A DNA stretch of 64,000 bases. It comes from Gilvimarinus algae. GTDB lineage: Bacteria; Pseudomonadota; Gammaproteobacteria; Pseudomonadales; Cellvibrionaceae. The position numbers and the translations under genes are program-made. The notes beneath the pieces are model-generated. The model saw only the letters and a program-made list of their open reading frames with translations. It was not told the origin of the DNA and searched no databases. Numbering within the stretch: the stretch's first letter is position 1; each line of letters starts with the position of its first letter. The stretch is taken from assembly GCF_030518215.1 (NCBI RefSeq), contig NZ_JAULRT010000035.1:372001-436000 (forward strand). The letters are read 5' to 3'. Below are positions 37,414 to 49,400 of the stretch, one piece after another.

Positions 37414-37677
37414 GGCGTCCTCGTCGATTTATTCGCTGTTATAGTGGGCCACTGTTTCCAGTTATAGGTGAGATTCACAGGCGGCGCCACATATCATCCG
37501 ATTGTCATGGTGGTAGTATAATGCGCCAAGCGGTGTTTTCCGAGCCTCTACCACCTTTGCGCTCTAGCAATTTGCTATATCAAAATGACAATCACGGGTT
37601 TTCGCGTCTATCCGTTCCAGTGGTCCGCGCTTTTATATCCGTTTTGTCACAGGCTTTCGGCAGAATCCGGGATTTCT

Positions 37678-39495
37678 TTATAACTGCCGTTGCTGAGAGG
37701 ACTGCTGGAGCGCCCAAAGACGGGCATAATGACCTCGAGCCGCCAGCAGCTCAGTGTGGTTGCCACTTTCGACCACCTGTCCTTCGCTGAGCACGGCGAT
37801 GCAATCGGCATCCACCACCGTGGAGAGACGGTGGGCAATCACCAGCGTCGTGTGGCCCCGAGCCACCTCTTTGAGTGCCTGCAAAATGGCAGATTCCGCC
37901 TGGGAGTCCAGCGCCGAGGTCGCCTCGTCGAAAATCAGGATGGGCGAGCGCTTGAGAATCACCCGGGCAATGGCGATGCGCTGCTTCTCTCCGCCGGAGA
38001 CCTTGAGCCCGCGCTCGCCCACCCGTGTCTGGTCGCCATCGGGTAGGGCGTCGATAAAACCTCGCAAATGCGCCAGGTCAATAGCGCGTTCTATCTCATC
38101 TTCTGATGCCCCCGGTCGTCCATAGGCGATATTGTCGCGGACGCTGGCATTGAACAGCACCGTATCCTGGGGCACCACCCCGATCTGACGGCGCAAGCTG
38201 TCGAGCGATACCTGAGCGATGTTCTGCCCATCAATGGTTATCCCGCCGCCATCGAGGTCGTAAAAGCGATAGAGCAGGCGAGCAATGGTACTTTTGCCCG
38301 CCCCCGAAGCGCCCACCACGGCGAGCTTTTTGCCGGGCTCCAGTGTCAGTGACAAGTCCTTAAGGATCGGGCGGTCGGACCGGTAGCCAAACTGCACAGC
38401 GTCAAACACCACCTTGCCACCAGTGAGTTGCAGCTCTTTGGCGCCAGGTGGTGTGATGATTTTGACCGGCCTTTTCAGCAGGGCCAACATACTCTCCAAA
38501 TCTGTGAGCGCACGGCGAATTTCACGATAGACAAAGCCGAGGAAGTTGAGCGGCATAAACAACTGAATCATATAGGCATTGACCATGGTCAGATCACCGA
38601 GCGTCAAGTCGCCGGAGACAACGCCATCGGCCGCCAGAAACATCATGGCCGTCATCGCCAGCGCGATGATCAGAGCCTGACCCGAATTCAGCGCCAACAG
38701 CGACAGACGGTTTTTTAATTTGGCCGCTTCCCAGTTTTCCAGATGCCGATCGTAGACCTCGGCCTCGTGCTCATCATTATTAAAATATTTGACGGTTTCA
38801 TAATTCAGCAGGCTATCCACCGCGCGGGTGTTACTGACCGAGTCCGCCTGGTTCGCCTCGCGCACAAAGCGCGTTCGCCACTGCGTCACCAACACGGTGA
38901 AAGCGCCGTAAACAATGACGGCGCCAAGCGTAATGGCGGCATAGAGCGGCGAAAACGCCACCGTAAAAATTACCGCGACTATGCCAATTTCAATGAGCGT
39001 TGGCAGAATGTTGAACATCAAAAATCGCATTAAAAAACTGATGGCGTTGGTACCGCGTTCAATATCACGACTGATACCGCCGGTTTGCCGATTCAGATGA
39101 AAAGCCAGCTCCAATTTGTGCAAATGTTTGAACACTCTCAGTCCAATACGGCGCATGGCACGCTCGGTCACCCGCGAGAAAATCGCATCGCGCAACTCGC
39201 CAAAAAACACGCCGCCAAAGCGCAAGATCCCGTAAAAAATCAGCAAGAAAACCGGCAAAACCAGCACTGTCTGCAAGCTCTTATCCAAGCCATCGACAAT
39301 GTGCTTGAGCGCCCAGGGCATCAGCAGGGTTGCCCCCTTGGCCGCCAAAAGCGCGAGCACCGCCAAAAGCACACGCCCCTTAAACTCCAGCAAATAGGGC
39401 CAGAGGTAAGAAAAGACATCGGTCAGGCTCAGCGGCGGTACCGACTCGTCGCGCTTGGGCGGTGGGTGTTTGCTGACAGATCCGCGCATTAACAT
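37678..39495 (-). CDS. Atm1-type ABC exporter, permease-ATPase
   Basis: This half-transporter of 605 aa has six membrane helices in residues 30-330 and an ATP-binding domain in 370-590. Walker A is GASGAGKST, the signature is KVSGGEKQR, Walker B is ILIFDEATSALD. The permease strand 'LERQTGG'-like 'FHLNRQTGGISRDIERGTNA' and 'NYETVKYFNN' identify the Atm1/HMT1 group, which exports glutathione-linked metals or sulfur compounds. Two such subunits form the exporter. It is divergent from the S9 peptidase gene with about 118 bp between starts. Confidence 0.93.
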   Translation of the reverse strand: MLMRGSVSKHPPPKRDESVPPLSLTDVFSYLWPYLLEFKGRVLLAVLALLAAKGATLLMPWALKHIVDGLDKSLQTVLVLPVFLLIFYGILRFGGVFFGELRDAIFSRVTERAMRRIGLRVFKHLHKLELAFHLNRQTGGISRDIERGTNAISFLMRFLMFNILPTLIEIGIVAVIFTVAFSPLYAAITLGAVIVYGAFTVLVTQWRTRFVREANQADSVSNTRAVDSLLNYETVKYFNNDEHEAEVYDRHLENWEAAKLKNRLSLLALNSGQALIIALAMTAMMFLAADGVVSGDLTLGDLTMVNAYMIQLFMPLNFLGFVYREIRRALTDLESMLALLKRPVKIITPPGAKELQLTGGKVVFDAVQFGYRSDRPILKDLSLTLEPGKKLAVVGASGAGKSTIARLLYRFYDLDGGGITIDGQNIAQVSLDSLRRQIGVVPQDTVLFNASVRDNIAYGRPGASEDEIERAIDLAHLRGFIDALPDGDQTRVGERGLKVSGGEKQRIAIARVILKRSPILIFDEATSALDSQAESAILQALKEVARGHTTLVIAHRLSTVVDADCIAVLSEGQVVESGNHTELLAARGHYARLWALQQSSQQRQL

Positions 39496-39613
39496 CTAAC
39501 CAAAAAAGTGGAGGGGTAGGTCTGGGCAAAGAAAAGCCCCGCTGTTGAAACGACCGGGCTGATCCGACAGAATCACAAGCGAGGACATACTATAACAATT
39601 GAAGGAATCTGCC

Positions 39614-41575
39614 ATGTTTCGATGCATTTTCAGCGTTTTCTCTCTCTATCTGCTGGTCGCGTTTGCCCACGCCGACCCGCTGCCCTACGAATACTTTGGC
39701 CACCTGCCCGATACGGCCAGGGTTCGCCTGTCGCCGGACGGCGCAAAAACCGCAGCCTTTGTGCGCCTCGACACCGGCGAGACTCAGGGCTTGGGCGTTC
39801 AAGTGAGCGATATCAGTAGCGGCGAAAAAACCATTGTGCTGTTTACTGACAACTCCAAATACTATCTCTCGTCGCTGATGTGGAAAGACGCCCGCACACT
39901 GGTGGTGACAACCCACTACCCCGACGAGAGAGACACCTGGGTAGGCATGGGACAGTTGCGCGCCAAAACCCGCGAGTTTCGCGCGCTGTTTGTCGATACC
40001 CAAACCGGCGAGGTTACCTCACCGTTTAAACGCGCGTTTTTAAAGCGATTTACCGTGCTGCCGCCCAATCTCGCCAACTTTGTCGACTTGCTCCCCGATG
40101 ACCCCGACCATGTCCTTATGGCACTGCCCGGCAAACACGGTGGCCCCGCCAACGTGGTGTATAAAGTCAACATCCGCAACCAGGACACCAGCGTCGTGCA
40201 CAACTCCGAAAACGGCGTCATGAGCTGGTCTACCGACCAGCAACACCGTGTTCGTCTGGGCCATTACTGGGATGACGGCGTTTTCTCGACACTGGTCCGC
40301 GATGCGAACGAGGACAAATGGCGTAACCTTTGGCCCTACGAGGTTTATTCAGAAGATGAAGTCACACCGGTAGGCTTTGGCAAAGACCCCAATACCCTCT
40401 ACCTGCTGGCCTATCACCAAGGGCGCAAAGCACTCTTTAAAGTGAACCTGAAAGATCCGGAGCTTAAGCGCGAGCTGGTGCATAGCCACCCGGTGTACGA
40501 TGTGAGCGGTTACCTCGTCTATGACAGCAAGGGTGAGGCAATGGGTATCAGTACGGCGGAGCATGGCGGCACTCACTTTTTCGATAAAAAGTACCAAACT
40601 CTCGGCCCGGCACTCAGCAACGCCCTGAGCGCCGACCACAACGCGATTTACGACATGACGCCCGATCGTCAGCACTTTTTGGTATACAGTTCGGGGTCAA
40701 CCGAGTCGGGCACTTATTACTACGGTCAGACCGACCCTATTAAGCTCGATGCCATCGCCTACCGCTACCAAAAGCTGCCCCCTGCGGTGCTCGCTACCAC
40801 AGAGCCCTATCCGTACAAGGCCAGAGACGGGCTGGGCATCGAGGGCTGGTTAACCTTGCCCCGCGACACCGAGCCGAAAAAGCTGCCCGCCATCGTCTTC
40901 CCCCACGGCGGCCCGCAGCACCGTGACACAGGCCAATTTGATTACTGGGCTCAATTTTTTGCCAACCGCGGCTACGCCGTACTGCGCATGAACTTTCGCG
41001 GCTCGGAGGGCCTGGGCTTTGACCACCGCCAGGCGGGCCTGGCCGGCTGGGGCAAAGACATGCAAGACGATGTTCAGGACGGTGCCTTGAGTTTGATTGA
41101 AAAGGGCATTGCCGACCCGGATAGAGTCTGCATCGCCGGGGCCAGCTACGGCGGTTACGCAGCGCTGATGGGCGTTGTAAAAACACCGGATTTTTATCAG
41201 TGCGCCATCAGTTTTGCCGGCGCCAGCGATCTGGTGAAACTGGTGCGCGACCACCGCAACTTTACCTCGGGCCACAATGTGGTCGATAAACAGGTCGGCA
41301 AGATCGGCGAGGGACTGGAAGAGGCCTCTCCCATTAACTACGCCAGCGAAATCAAAGTGCCGGTGCTTCTCGTGCATGGCAATATGGATCGGCAAGTGGA
41401 TGTGGATCACAGCCGCGCGATGCACAAAGCGCTGGAAGACGCCGATAAAAACGTCACTTACATTGAGCTGGACGGTGAAGACCACCACCTGTCGTCTGAG
41501 CAGCACCGCTTAGCGACGTTTAAAGCCATCGATGACTTTTTGGCAGAACACCTGCCGACAAAAGCGGACTCTTAA
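39614..41575 (+). CDS. S9 family prolyl oligopeptidase-like peptidase
   Basis: This exported serine peptidase of 653 aa has a signal peptide ending AFAHA. An N-terminal beta-propeller (about 25-390) filters substrates, and an alpha/beta-hydrolase domain follows. The catalytic triad is Ser511 in GASYGGYA, Asp592 in HGNMDRQVD and His624 in GEDHHL. It likely cleaves dipeptides or oligopeptides in the periplasm, like other S9C enzymes. The ATG at 39614 is chosen over a TTG upstream because AAGGA precedes it and the signal peptide starts there. Its 3' end faces the TpsB gene. Confidence 0.93.
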   Translation: MFRCIFSVFSLYLLVAFAHADPLPYEYFGHLPDTARVRLSPDGAKTAAFVRLDTGETQGLGVQVSDISSGEKTIVLFTDNSKYYLSSLMWKDARTLVVTTHYPDERDTWVGMGQLRAKTREFRALFVDTQTGEVTSPFKRAFLKRFTVLPPNLANFVDLLPDDPDHVLMALPGKHGGPANVVYKVNIRNQDTSVVHNSENGVMSWSTDQQHRVRLGHYWDDGVFSTLVRDANEDKWRNLWPYEVYSEDEVTPVGFGKDPNTLYLLAYHQGRKALFKVNLKDPELKRELVHSHPVYDVSGYLVYDSKGEAMGISTAEHGGTHFFDKKYQTLGPALSNALSADHNAIYDMTPDRQHFLVYSSGSTESGTYYYGQTDPIKLDAIAYRYQKLPPAVLATTEPYPYKARDGLGIEGWLTLPRDTEPKKLPAIVFPHGGPQHRDTGQFDYWAQFFANRGYAVLRMNFRGSEGLGFDHRQAGLAGWGKDMQDDVQDGALSLIEKGIADPDRVCIAGASYGGYAALMGVVKTPDFYQCAISFAGASDLVKLVRDHRNFTSGHNVVDKQVGKIGEGLEEASPINYASEIKVPVLLVHGNMDRQVDVDHSRAMHKALEDADKNVTYIELDGEDHHLSSEQHRLATFKAIDDFLAEHLPTKADS

Positions 41576-41583
41576 AAAAACAG

Positions 41584-41624
41584 CACCCGATTCACCACCG
41601 CTTGCCTGGCGGGGTGATCGGGTG
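41584..41624 (-). terminator. terminator of the TPS operon
   Basis: CACCCGAT (41584-41591) pairs with ATCGGGTG (41617-41624) with an inner CACC/GGTG pair. A run of seven T residues follows on the minus strand, right after TpsB. It may also stop the S9 peptidase message on the plus strand. Confidence 0.75.
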
Positions 41625-41694
41625 AAGCTCTCTTTTACGGTGGCTTTTTACAGTAGCTTTCTTTTACGCTGTTTCTTTAATGCCAGCGGGTTTT

Positions 41695-43422
41695 CTAAAA
41701 CTTCCACACCAGCTTGGCAAACAGGCGCACATCGTCGTCATCGCCCACCGTCTCATCGTTGCCAATGGGCGCCGCCGCCGTGGCATTGAAGTGCCAGCTC
41801 TGACTGTTGTAGCGCGCACCCACACCGGCACCGGCCAGGTCGCGCTCGTTGTCGGCCACCCCTTCCCAGGGATTCTTGTTCACGTCCACCTGGCCGTAGT
41901 CCGCCAGGGCGTACACCTGCCAGCGGCTGGTGAGGTTGTAGCGCACCTCAACGTTGGCGATGTAACCTTCATCGCCACTGGCCTCGCCCTGGGCGTAGGC
42001 GCGCACACCGTAGGCGCCGCCCAAACTGATTTTCTCGGAAGAGTCCAGGTTCTTATCGGCAAACTGCCCGTGGATTTGCGCGTGCAGGCTCCAGTTACCG
42101 CCTAAGTTCTGCAAACGCATGATCGACGGTGCCCAGCGCTCAAAGTCGCCGGCGGTTTGTGCGGTCACCGAGTCGATTATCTGGTCCAGGTAGCTGTGGA
42201 TGTTCAACTCACCCTTGGTGTAGGCCAGAGACCACTGGGTGACACCGCCCCCCAGGAACTGATCGCGCCAGTCGCCGCCGAGGGTCAGGGTGTAGAGCTC
42301 GGAGTCTTTGTCGCTGTTGGAGCCAAAGGCGTCGATTTTGTCTTGGAGGTCTTTGCTGTCGTACTGCAGCTGCGCGCTCAGGTTGTGGTTGCGGGTGCGG
42401 ATAATGGATTGATCCACAAACACGGTGGTGATTTGCGCGTTACCGGTTGCATCCAGCTCCTCAAAGTTGCCGCCCAGCTCGTAGTCCATGTCCGAGTAGG
42501 CCGCACCGATGTTGGTGGCCCAGGGACCCACGGGCATTTGGTACTGGGCGCGGAAGAACACCTGCTCTTCGTCGGAGCCGAGCGCGCGTAGATCAAAACG
42601 ATCGCCGAGACCCAGCGGGCTGTTCACTTGCACACTGGCGCCCAGGCGGTACTCACCAATGGATTCGTTACCGTGATTGTCGAGCTCCACGGTGCCGTTG
42701 ACCCAGGGGCCCTGCGCGACATCCACCTTGAGATCGCTGGTGCCCACTTCTTCGCCGGGCACGAGCGTGGTGGTGACCTCAATGCCCGGGATATCCGACA
42801 GGCGCAGCAGCGGCGTTTCCAGCTCATCGGCGGTGAGCATCTGGTTGGGGGCGAGGGAGCGGAAGGGGCGCTTGACCACAAAATCCCGGGTGTGGGATTC
42901 GTTGGTAAGATCCACCTTGCCCAGGCGACCTTCGAGCACATCAATGATCACGCTGCCGTCGCTGACATCCTGCTGGGGCAGGTAAGCACGGGCCAGGAAG
43001 TAGCCGCGCTCGCGATAGTAAGCGGTGATTGTACCGGCGGCTTCTTGCAGCTGAGCCAGGGTCAGTTGCTCACCCTCAAGCTCGGAGACGAGCGCCAGCA
43101 GGGTGTCGCTGTCAAAGGCCTGGTTGCCGCTGATGACAAAGCTGTCCACCAAGACACTGGGCCCGCCCTCGGCGGCCTTGGGCGCCGGGGGTTGCTCGGG
43201 CAGCTGCACATCCAGGTTGGACTTTTCCACGTCCTGCACCGGCTCGGTTTCCAGCTCGCGGATAAAGGTACCGGCATCGGGTACCACTTGGGCAAATGCC
43301 TGGGCGCTCAGCAGAGCCCCGGTCAGGGTGAGCAGAGACAGTGAGCTGGCCGATGCTGCTTTCATGGTGGTTCGTGTTCCTTTGCCTTTGAGTGTGGTGG
43401 TCTGTTGTGTCACGCGATCCAT
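41695..43422 (-). CDS. TpsB family outer-membrane transporter
   Basis: This protein of 575 aa is the ShlB/FhaC-type pore of a two-partner secretion system. In order it has a long N-region and signal peptide (cleavage after AQAFA), a Pro-rich linker, a POTRA_2 domain at about 88-170 ('VLVDSFVISGNQAFDSDTLL'), then a beta-barrel with 'YELGGNFEELDATG' and the closing strand ending 'DVRLFAKLVWKF'. POTRA domains bind the exoprotein's secretion signal in the periplasm. The start at 43422 has GGAGGCGAG inside the end of the upstream gene; the two genes are 2 bp apart and coupled. Confidence 0.94.
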   Translation of the reverse strand: MDRVTQQTTTLKGKGTRTTMKAASASSLSLLTLTGALLSAQAFAQVVPDAGTFIRELETEPVQDVEKSNLDVQLPEQPPAPKAAEGGPSVLVDSFVISGNQAFDSDTLLALVSELEGEQLTLAQLQEAAGTITAYYRERGYFLARAYLPQQDVSDGSVIIDVLEGRLGKVDLTNESHTRDFVVKRPFRSLAPNQMLTADELETPLLRLSDIPGIEVTTTLVPGEEVGTSDLKVDVAQGPWVNGTVELDNHGNESIGEYRLGASVQVNSPLGLGDRFDLRALGSDEEQVFFRAQYQMPVGPWATNIGAAYSDMDYELGGNFEELDATGNAQITTVFVDQSIIRTRNHNLSAQLQYDSKDLQDKIDAFGSNSDKDSELYTLTLGGDWRDQFLGGGVTQWSLAYTKGELNIHSYLDQIIDSVTAQTAGDFERWAPSIMRLQNLGGNWSLHAQIHGQFADKNLDSSEKISLGGAYGVRAYAQGEASGDEGYIANVEVRYNLTSRWQVYALADYGQVDVNKNPWEGVADNERDLAGAGVGARYNSQSWHFNATAAAPIGNDETVGDDDDVRLFAKLVWKF

Positions 43423-43424
43423 GA

Positions 43425-46400
43425 TTACTCGCCTCCCTGCGCCGGGTTGTCGGCCGGTTTGTCCGGGGTGATTTCCGTACGGCGGTTCAGCGCCTGGCCG
43501 GCCAGCGTGCTGTTGTCGGCGACCGGGCGCATCCAGTCAAAGCCCTTGGTGCCCATGCGCGCCGGGTCAACGCCCAGCTCAACGAGCAGGTTGTACACCA
43601 CCATGGCGCGCTTTTGCGCCAGGCGCACGTTCAGTGCCTTGGGCCCGGTGTTGGAGGTGTGGCCTTCAATCAACAAGGTCAGGTCCGGGTAGTGCTTGAG
43701 CTTCTCGACAAAGCGCTCGAGCATGCCGATGTACTCCTCACCAATCACCGCACTGTTGTTGGGGAAGAGCACCGCGCGGGGCATGAGCAGGCCGATGTCG
43801 GCCAGCTCGGCCGCGCTCAGGCGGGTGCCGCCTTGCAGCACACTCAGCTCGATCTCATCCAGCGCGCCGTCGAGCAGGTCGCGGCCCTCGTAGATGTTGG
43901 CGCGGTTGTCGCGGCCTAAGGATTCACGGGCCGGGAACTGGGTACTGGTGAGTCCGTCGCCATAGCCGTTGCCGGGGTTGGAGCTGAGCAGGTTCAACAC
44001 GCCGTCGTTGTAGGTGACGGTGTAGTTGTTGCTCGCAAGGGTAGCGATGGGCGTCAGGGTGTATTCACCGGGGATGGGCAGGGTCAGATCGCTGGTGACC
44101 ACCAGTGAGTCGCCAAACACATCGGCCTCGGTGTCGCCGTTGGTGAGTCCGTCCAAAGTGGCGGTGAACTCGTCCGGCAGCAGGTCCCAGTAGGTTTCCA
44201 GGTCATCGGCGGTGACGGTCAGCGCCGCCGGGGTGATTTGCAGGGCGCCGGCCTGTACCGAGAGGGCGTAGTTGTCCGAGAGCACGTCGCCGGTCACCGT
44301 TGGGGTGATGGTATAGAGGCCCACATTGCTGCCGTCTTCACGGGCGAGGCTGACTTCCATGGTGTCGTCAAAGGCGAGGGTGCCGCCCTGGGTGTAGGTG
44401 AGCGCGGGATCGTTCTGGCCGTAGATTTTCACCAGATCGTCGGCGCTGATCACTATCGGCCGCGGACTGATGCTGAGCACGCCGTTGTTGAGGGTGACGG
44501 TGTAGTTGGCCGTGGCCAGATCACCGGCGAGCTCGCCCATAATGGCGTAGTCACCCACATTTTCACCCGCCTCGCGGCTGAGGTTGCCCTCCAGGGTTTC
44601 GCCGGGGGCCAGCGAGCCCTCGGTCACGGCCCAGGTCAGGGCCGGGTCGTCTTCGCCGTAGATTTTTGCCAGATCCGCCACGTTCACGGTCACTTCGCGC
44701 GGGGTGATGGTAAGCACGCCGTTGTCGATGCTCAGGCTGTAATTGTCGCTCGCCAGATCACCGCTGACATCGGCGGTAATGGCGTAGTCGCCCACGTTCT
44801 CACCCGCCGCGCGGCTCAGGCTCACGGCCAGCTGATCGCCATTGGCGGGCGAACCGGTCATGGTGTAGGTCAGCTCCGGGTCCTGCTCGCCATAGAGTTT
44901 GGCCAGATCGGCCACGCTGATGGTAATGGCCCTTGGGGTGATGGTGAACACACCCTCGTTGAGGGTGACGTTGTAGTTACCACTGGCGAGATCCCCGGTA
45001 ATGTTGCCGTGGATGTCGTAGGTGCCAACGTTTTCACCCGGATCGCGGAAGAGGTTGCCGGTTAAAGTATCGCCCGCACCCAAAGTTCCGGAGGTCACCC
45101 GCCAGCTGAAGTTGGGGTCGGCCGCGCCGTAGACTTTGCTGGCGTCGTTGATGGTGACGGTCACGCTCACCACGGCCTGATCGATGGTCAAGATACCGTC
45201 GGTGACGAGGATGTCGTAGCCGGTCTGGTTCGACCAGAGCTCACTGGGGGTAATGGCGTAGGTGCCCGCATCAATCGCGCCTTGCGAGTCGCCGGTGTAT
45301 TCCAAGTCGGCGCTGTTGATCGCATCCGAGCCGTAGGGCGTGCCGTTCTCACCAAACACCGAGACAAACTCGGCGTAGCTGGTGCCGTAGCGCACGCCTG
45401 CACCGGTGGTGCCGTTAATGTCGTGCAGACCGTCGTAGGCGACACCATCGTAGATTTTGTAATCGTCATAGGCGATCACATCGATTTCGGCGAGGAAAGA
45501 GCGTAATAACGGAGCGCTATTGCCTTCGTAGATACGCCAGGTAGCGCCGGTGCCGCCCTCGGCATCAATATCGGCGCCCCAGGCGGCAAAGCTGGCCAAG
45601 TCTGTAAATTCAGCGGTGCTGAGGCCGGTGGCGCCGCTAGCGTCGCCAATGCCTACACCCACAGCTTCAACATCGGTATTCCAGAAACTATCCGTAATCG
45701 TGCTGGTAGAGTTCGAACCAACTAAGCCGCCACTATTAGCGCCACCTGTAATTGTCCCCGAAGCATAGCTTTGCGAAATACTTGAACCATTTACTATTTC
45801 ACCAACTAAACCGCCAACCCCATCGCTACCGGAGACATCCCCTAAGGCATAACTATTACTAACGCTTGTAGCAGCAATTTGGCCTGCATTGCCTATTAGC
45901 CCCCCAGCAAAAAGGCCCGAGATAGTTACATCAGTATCGCTGTAACTTCCGCTAATATTATCTCCTCTGGACAGGCCGACCAACCCACCCGCAACTTGGT
46001 TGGCATTGATTTGGCCAGTGCTAAAACTACCCGTAATTGTCCCCATAACAGAGTCGCCAACCAATGCGCCAACCCCGTCATTCGCTGTAATATCAACTTG
46101 GGTAAGACCAACTTGTGTCAGTGTTGCATCTTCAATTCTGCCAAATAGTCCGACGCCATCTTGATCGAGGCGATTAATAGTCAAACCATCAATAACAAAG
46201 CCGTTACCATCCAAACTGCCGACGAATGAACCACCATCAATCCCCACGGGCGCAAAACCACGACCACCCCATACATCGGAATAGTTGCCTCCATTGCCTG
46301 CCGTAACACTATCGGCGGTGGCGGAAGCATCGATATCCGCCATCAGGGTGTAGCTACCGCTTAAATTAGCGGCCATACCTTGAAGGTCGTAGAGGTTATG

Positions 46401-49400
46401 GATTTCACCACCACTGGAAAGGTGGGCACGCAGCATAGGACGCGAGCTGCCCTCGGCGATAAACCAGTCGTTGGTAAAATCAAAACCTGTATAGGACGCT
46501 TGATTGTAGGCAGTCGGCGGCCCGGCCCAATTGCCATTTACCGCGCTGGTGCCAGCATTTGAACCTGATCCCACTGCATCACTTTCACCGGAGGTATAGA
46601 TATCCCAGTAGCTATTCGTAATAGTCTCGTAATTGTAACCCGCAATACCCCCAACACCCGTTGTTCCGGTCACCGAACCGGTCGCGTAGCTGGCGGTAAT
46701 ACTGTCATCATTGTACCCAACCAAGCCACCAACACCGGTTTCACCGACTACCGAACCGGTCGCGTAGCTACTGGTAATACCACCACCATTGAATCCCACC
46801 AAGCCGCCAATGCCTGTTGTGCCGGCTACCGAAGCGATCGCGTAGCTGCTAGTAATATTGTTATTGCTGATGCCTACCAGGCCGCCAATATATTCTGTTC
46901 CGGCTACAGACCCCATAAAGTAGCTACTACTAGTATCGCTAGTGTTACTGCTAATACCAACTAGACCACCAGTAACACGAAAACCTGACACCGTACCCAC
47001 CGCATAGCTGCGGTTGATACTGCCTTCGCTATAACCCGCTAAGCTGCCTACATATTCACTGCCGACAATAGAACTTGACTCTAGAACAACACCCGTGAGG
47101 TTGGCCAAGCTATCAAGGACTCCAAACAAACCCACGTAAATCTGATCGGGCCGCGAAATGGTTAGGCCATCAATAACAAAGCCCTGGCCATCCAACTCAC
47201 CGGTAAACTCTGCAGTACCATTACCAACAGGCGCAAAACCGCGCCCGCCCCAGACATCGGCATTATCGGTCGATGCCGTGGCTGAGGCGTCGATATCGTT
47301 GACCAAGGTGTAGCTGCCACTTAAGTTGGCAGCCATACCTTGCAGTTGGTAGAGGTTGGAAATATTACCGCCGTCTAAGAAGGCGCGCAGCATCGGCCGA
47401 GAGCTGCCCTCGGCGATAAACCAGGTGTTGGTAAAATCAAACCCGGTGTAGGTTGCTTCATTGTAAGCATTGGGAGCGCCAGCCCAGTTGCCGTTTACTT
47501 CGGTGGCATTAAAAACTGATCCGCCGCCGTCGGTTCCAAAGCCAGTCGCACCCGCGGTGGTGGTAAAGCCATCCCAGTAGCTGGTGTTGACCGTCCCACT
47601 GTTTAGTCCGACCAAACCACCAGAATCTGCTCCATTGACAACACCCGTGGCGTAGCTCTGGGTAATATCGCCATAGTTTTCGCCCACTAGGCCACCCACG
47701 TATTGCCCGCCGGAAACCGCAGCCGTGCTGTAAGTCTGATCGACATCGCCAAAATTGAAACCGGCCAAGCCGCCAAAACTAAACCCAATTCCCGTTAGGC
47801 TACCAGTGGCATAGCTTTGTGTTATCTCACCAAAGTTGTACCCTACCAGTGGCGCAACAAAGCTCTGCCCCTCAATATCAACATTGGTAACACCAACACG
47901 CTCAATGACAGCTGTGTTAGAGGTATAACCAAACAAGCCGATATAATTTTCACCGGAACGACTGATCGTAAGGCCATCAACGGTATGGCCCGCGCCATCA
48001 AATGTACCCGTGTAATTGAGGGTATCATCACCTATGGGATTAAAGCCCTCACCGCTGTTCCAGCTGGCCGTGCCGGATGCGTCAATGTCGTTGACCAAAA
48101 CGGCATCAGCGTCCGGGGTGGTATCCAAACCCTGCAAACCAAAAACGTCAGTAATTTGCAGCGCCGCACCGCCGACACTACCGCCTGTGGCACGAGTAAA
48201 AGTGCCACCGTTGATGACGAAGTCATCGGCCATAAAGGTGGGCAGGGTGGCGGCGATTTGCGAGAAGTTGCCCGCTTCCAGCGTAAAGGAGGCAACGTTG
48301 ATATGCCCTTCGGCGCCGGTGGTGATGTTATTGGCAGCGTTCAGGGTTAAGCCGCCACTGGGCGCATGCAGGTAATCGTTAAAGGCGATGCCACCGTCGG
48401 CATTTAAAGTCAGGCTGTTGCTGCTGGCCCAAATAATCGGGTCAACGATAGTGATGTCGCCATTACCTGCACCGGCATCGGCGGTTTCCAGAATGACATT
48501 GCCGCCTGCCAGGGAATTTTGCAGCGCTTGGGTGTGAACATGGCTGACGCCGTCGTTGCCGCCCATCTCGTTGTAGCTGATTTCCAGGTTGGTCGGGTCG
48601 AGCAGCCAAGTGCCGGCGTCGCCATTGGCGCTTGAGGTATCGAGCGTAGCGTTGGCCGCAACTTTCACAATGCTACCGGAGGTTTCAATAAAGCCGCCGT
48701 TGCCGTCTTCTGGCGCTGATGCGTCCAGCGTGCCACTGACACGCACTGTGCCGCCGGTGCTGTCGGTCATGCCGCCCAGTAAGAGAATTTTGCCGTCTTG
48801 TTCTTGCAGGGTTTGCGCTTCAATCACGCCGGTGTTATTGACCACCGTTTGCAGCAGCGCATCGCTGGCGTGGGCGGTCATCAGGACCTGGCCGCCGTCG
48901 GCTTTGATCAGGCCGTGGTTTTCTGCCAAGGCGTTTAAGGCCGCCTCATCTACCTGCACATTGAGCAGACCATCGCCGGCAAAATCCAGAGTGATCTGGT
49001 TGCCAGCGGCGAGAGCGATATTGCCGAGCTTGGCCTGAATAATCCCGTGGTTGCTCACGCGCCCACCCAGAAGCGCGACCGCACCCGTGTCGGCAGCGGT
49101 GATGCTGCCGAGGTTGGTCACCGCCGCGGGCTTGCCATCGCCGGTGAAGGTAAAGCTGCTTGCATCGTAATCGGCGTGTGACAAGTCCAGTGTGGAGGCC
49201 ACCAGCGAGCCGACATTCACCTTGGCGTTTTTGCCGAACAATACGCCGTTGGCATCGAGCACAAACACCCGGCCGTTGGCGTTGAGCTGGCCGTTAATCT
49301 GGGTGCCATCGGCGCTGAACACGCGGTTCAGTGCAATCGAGTCGCTGTTCGGCTGTAGGAAGTTGACGATCTCGCTGGCATCGATATCAAAGTTGTCCCA

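Noticed and set aside
37398-37790. 130-codon plus-strand frame between the chemotaxis and ABC genes
   Set aside because: It overlaps both genes on the other strand and has no ribosome site or domain. A TATAAT near 37517 has no matching -35.
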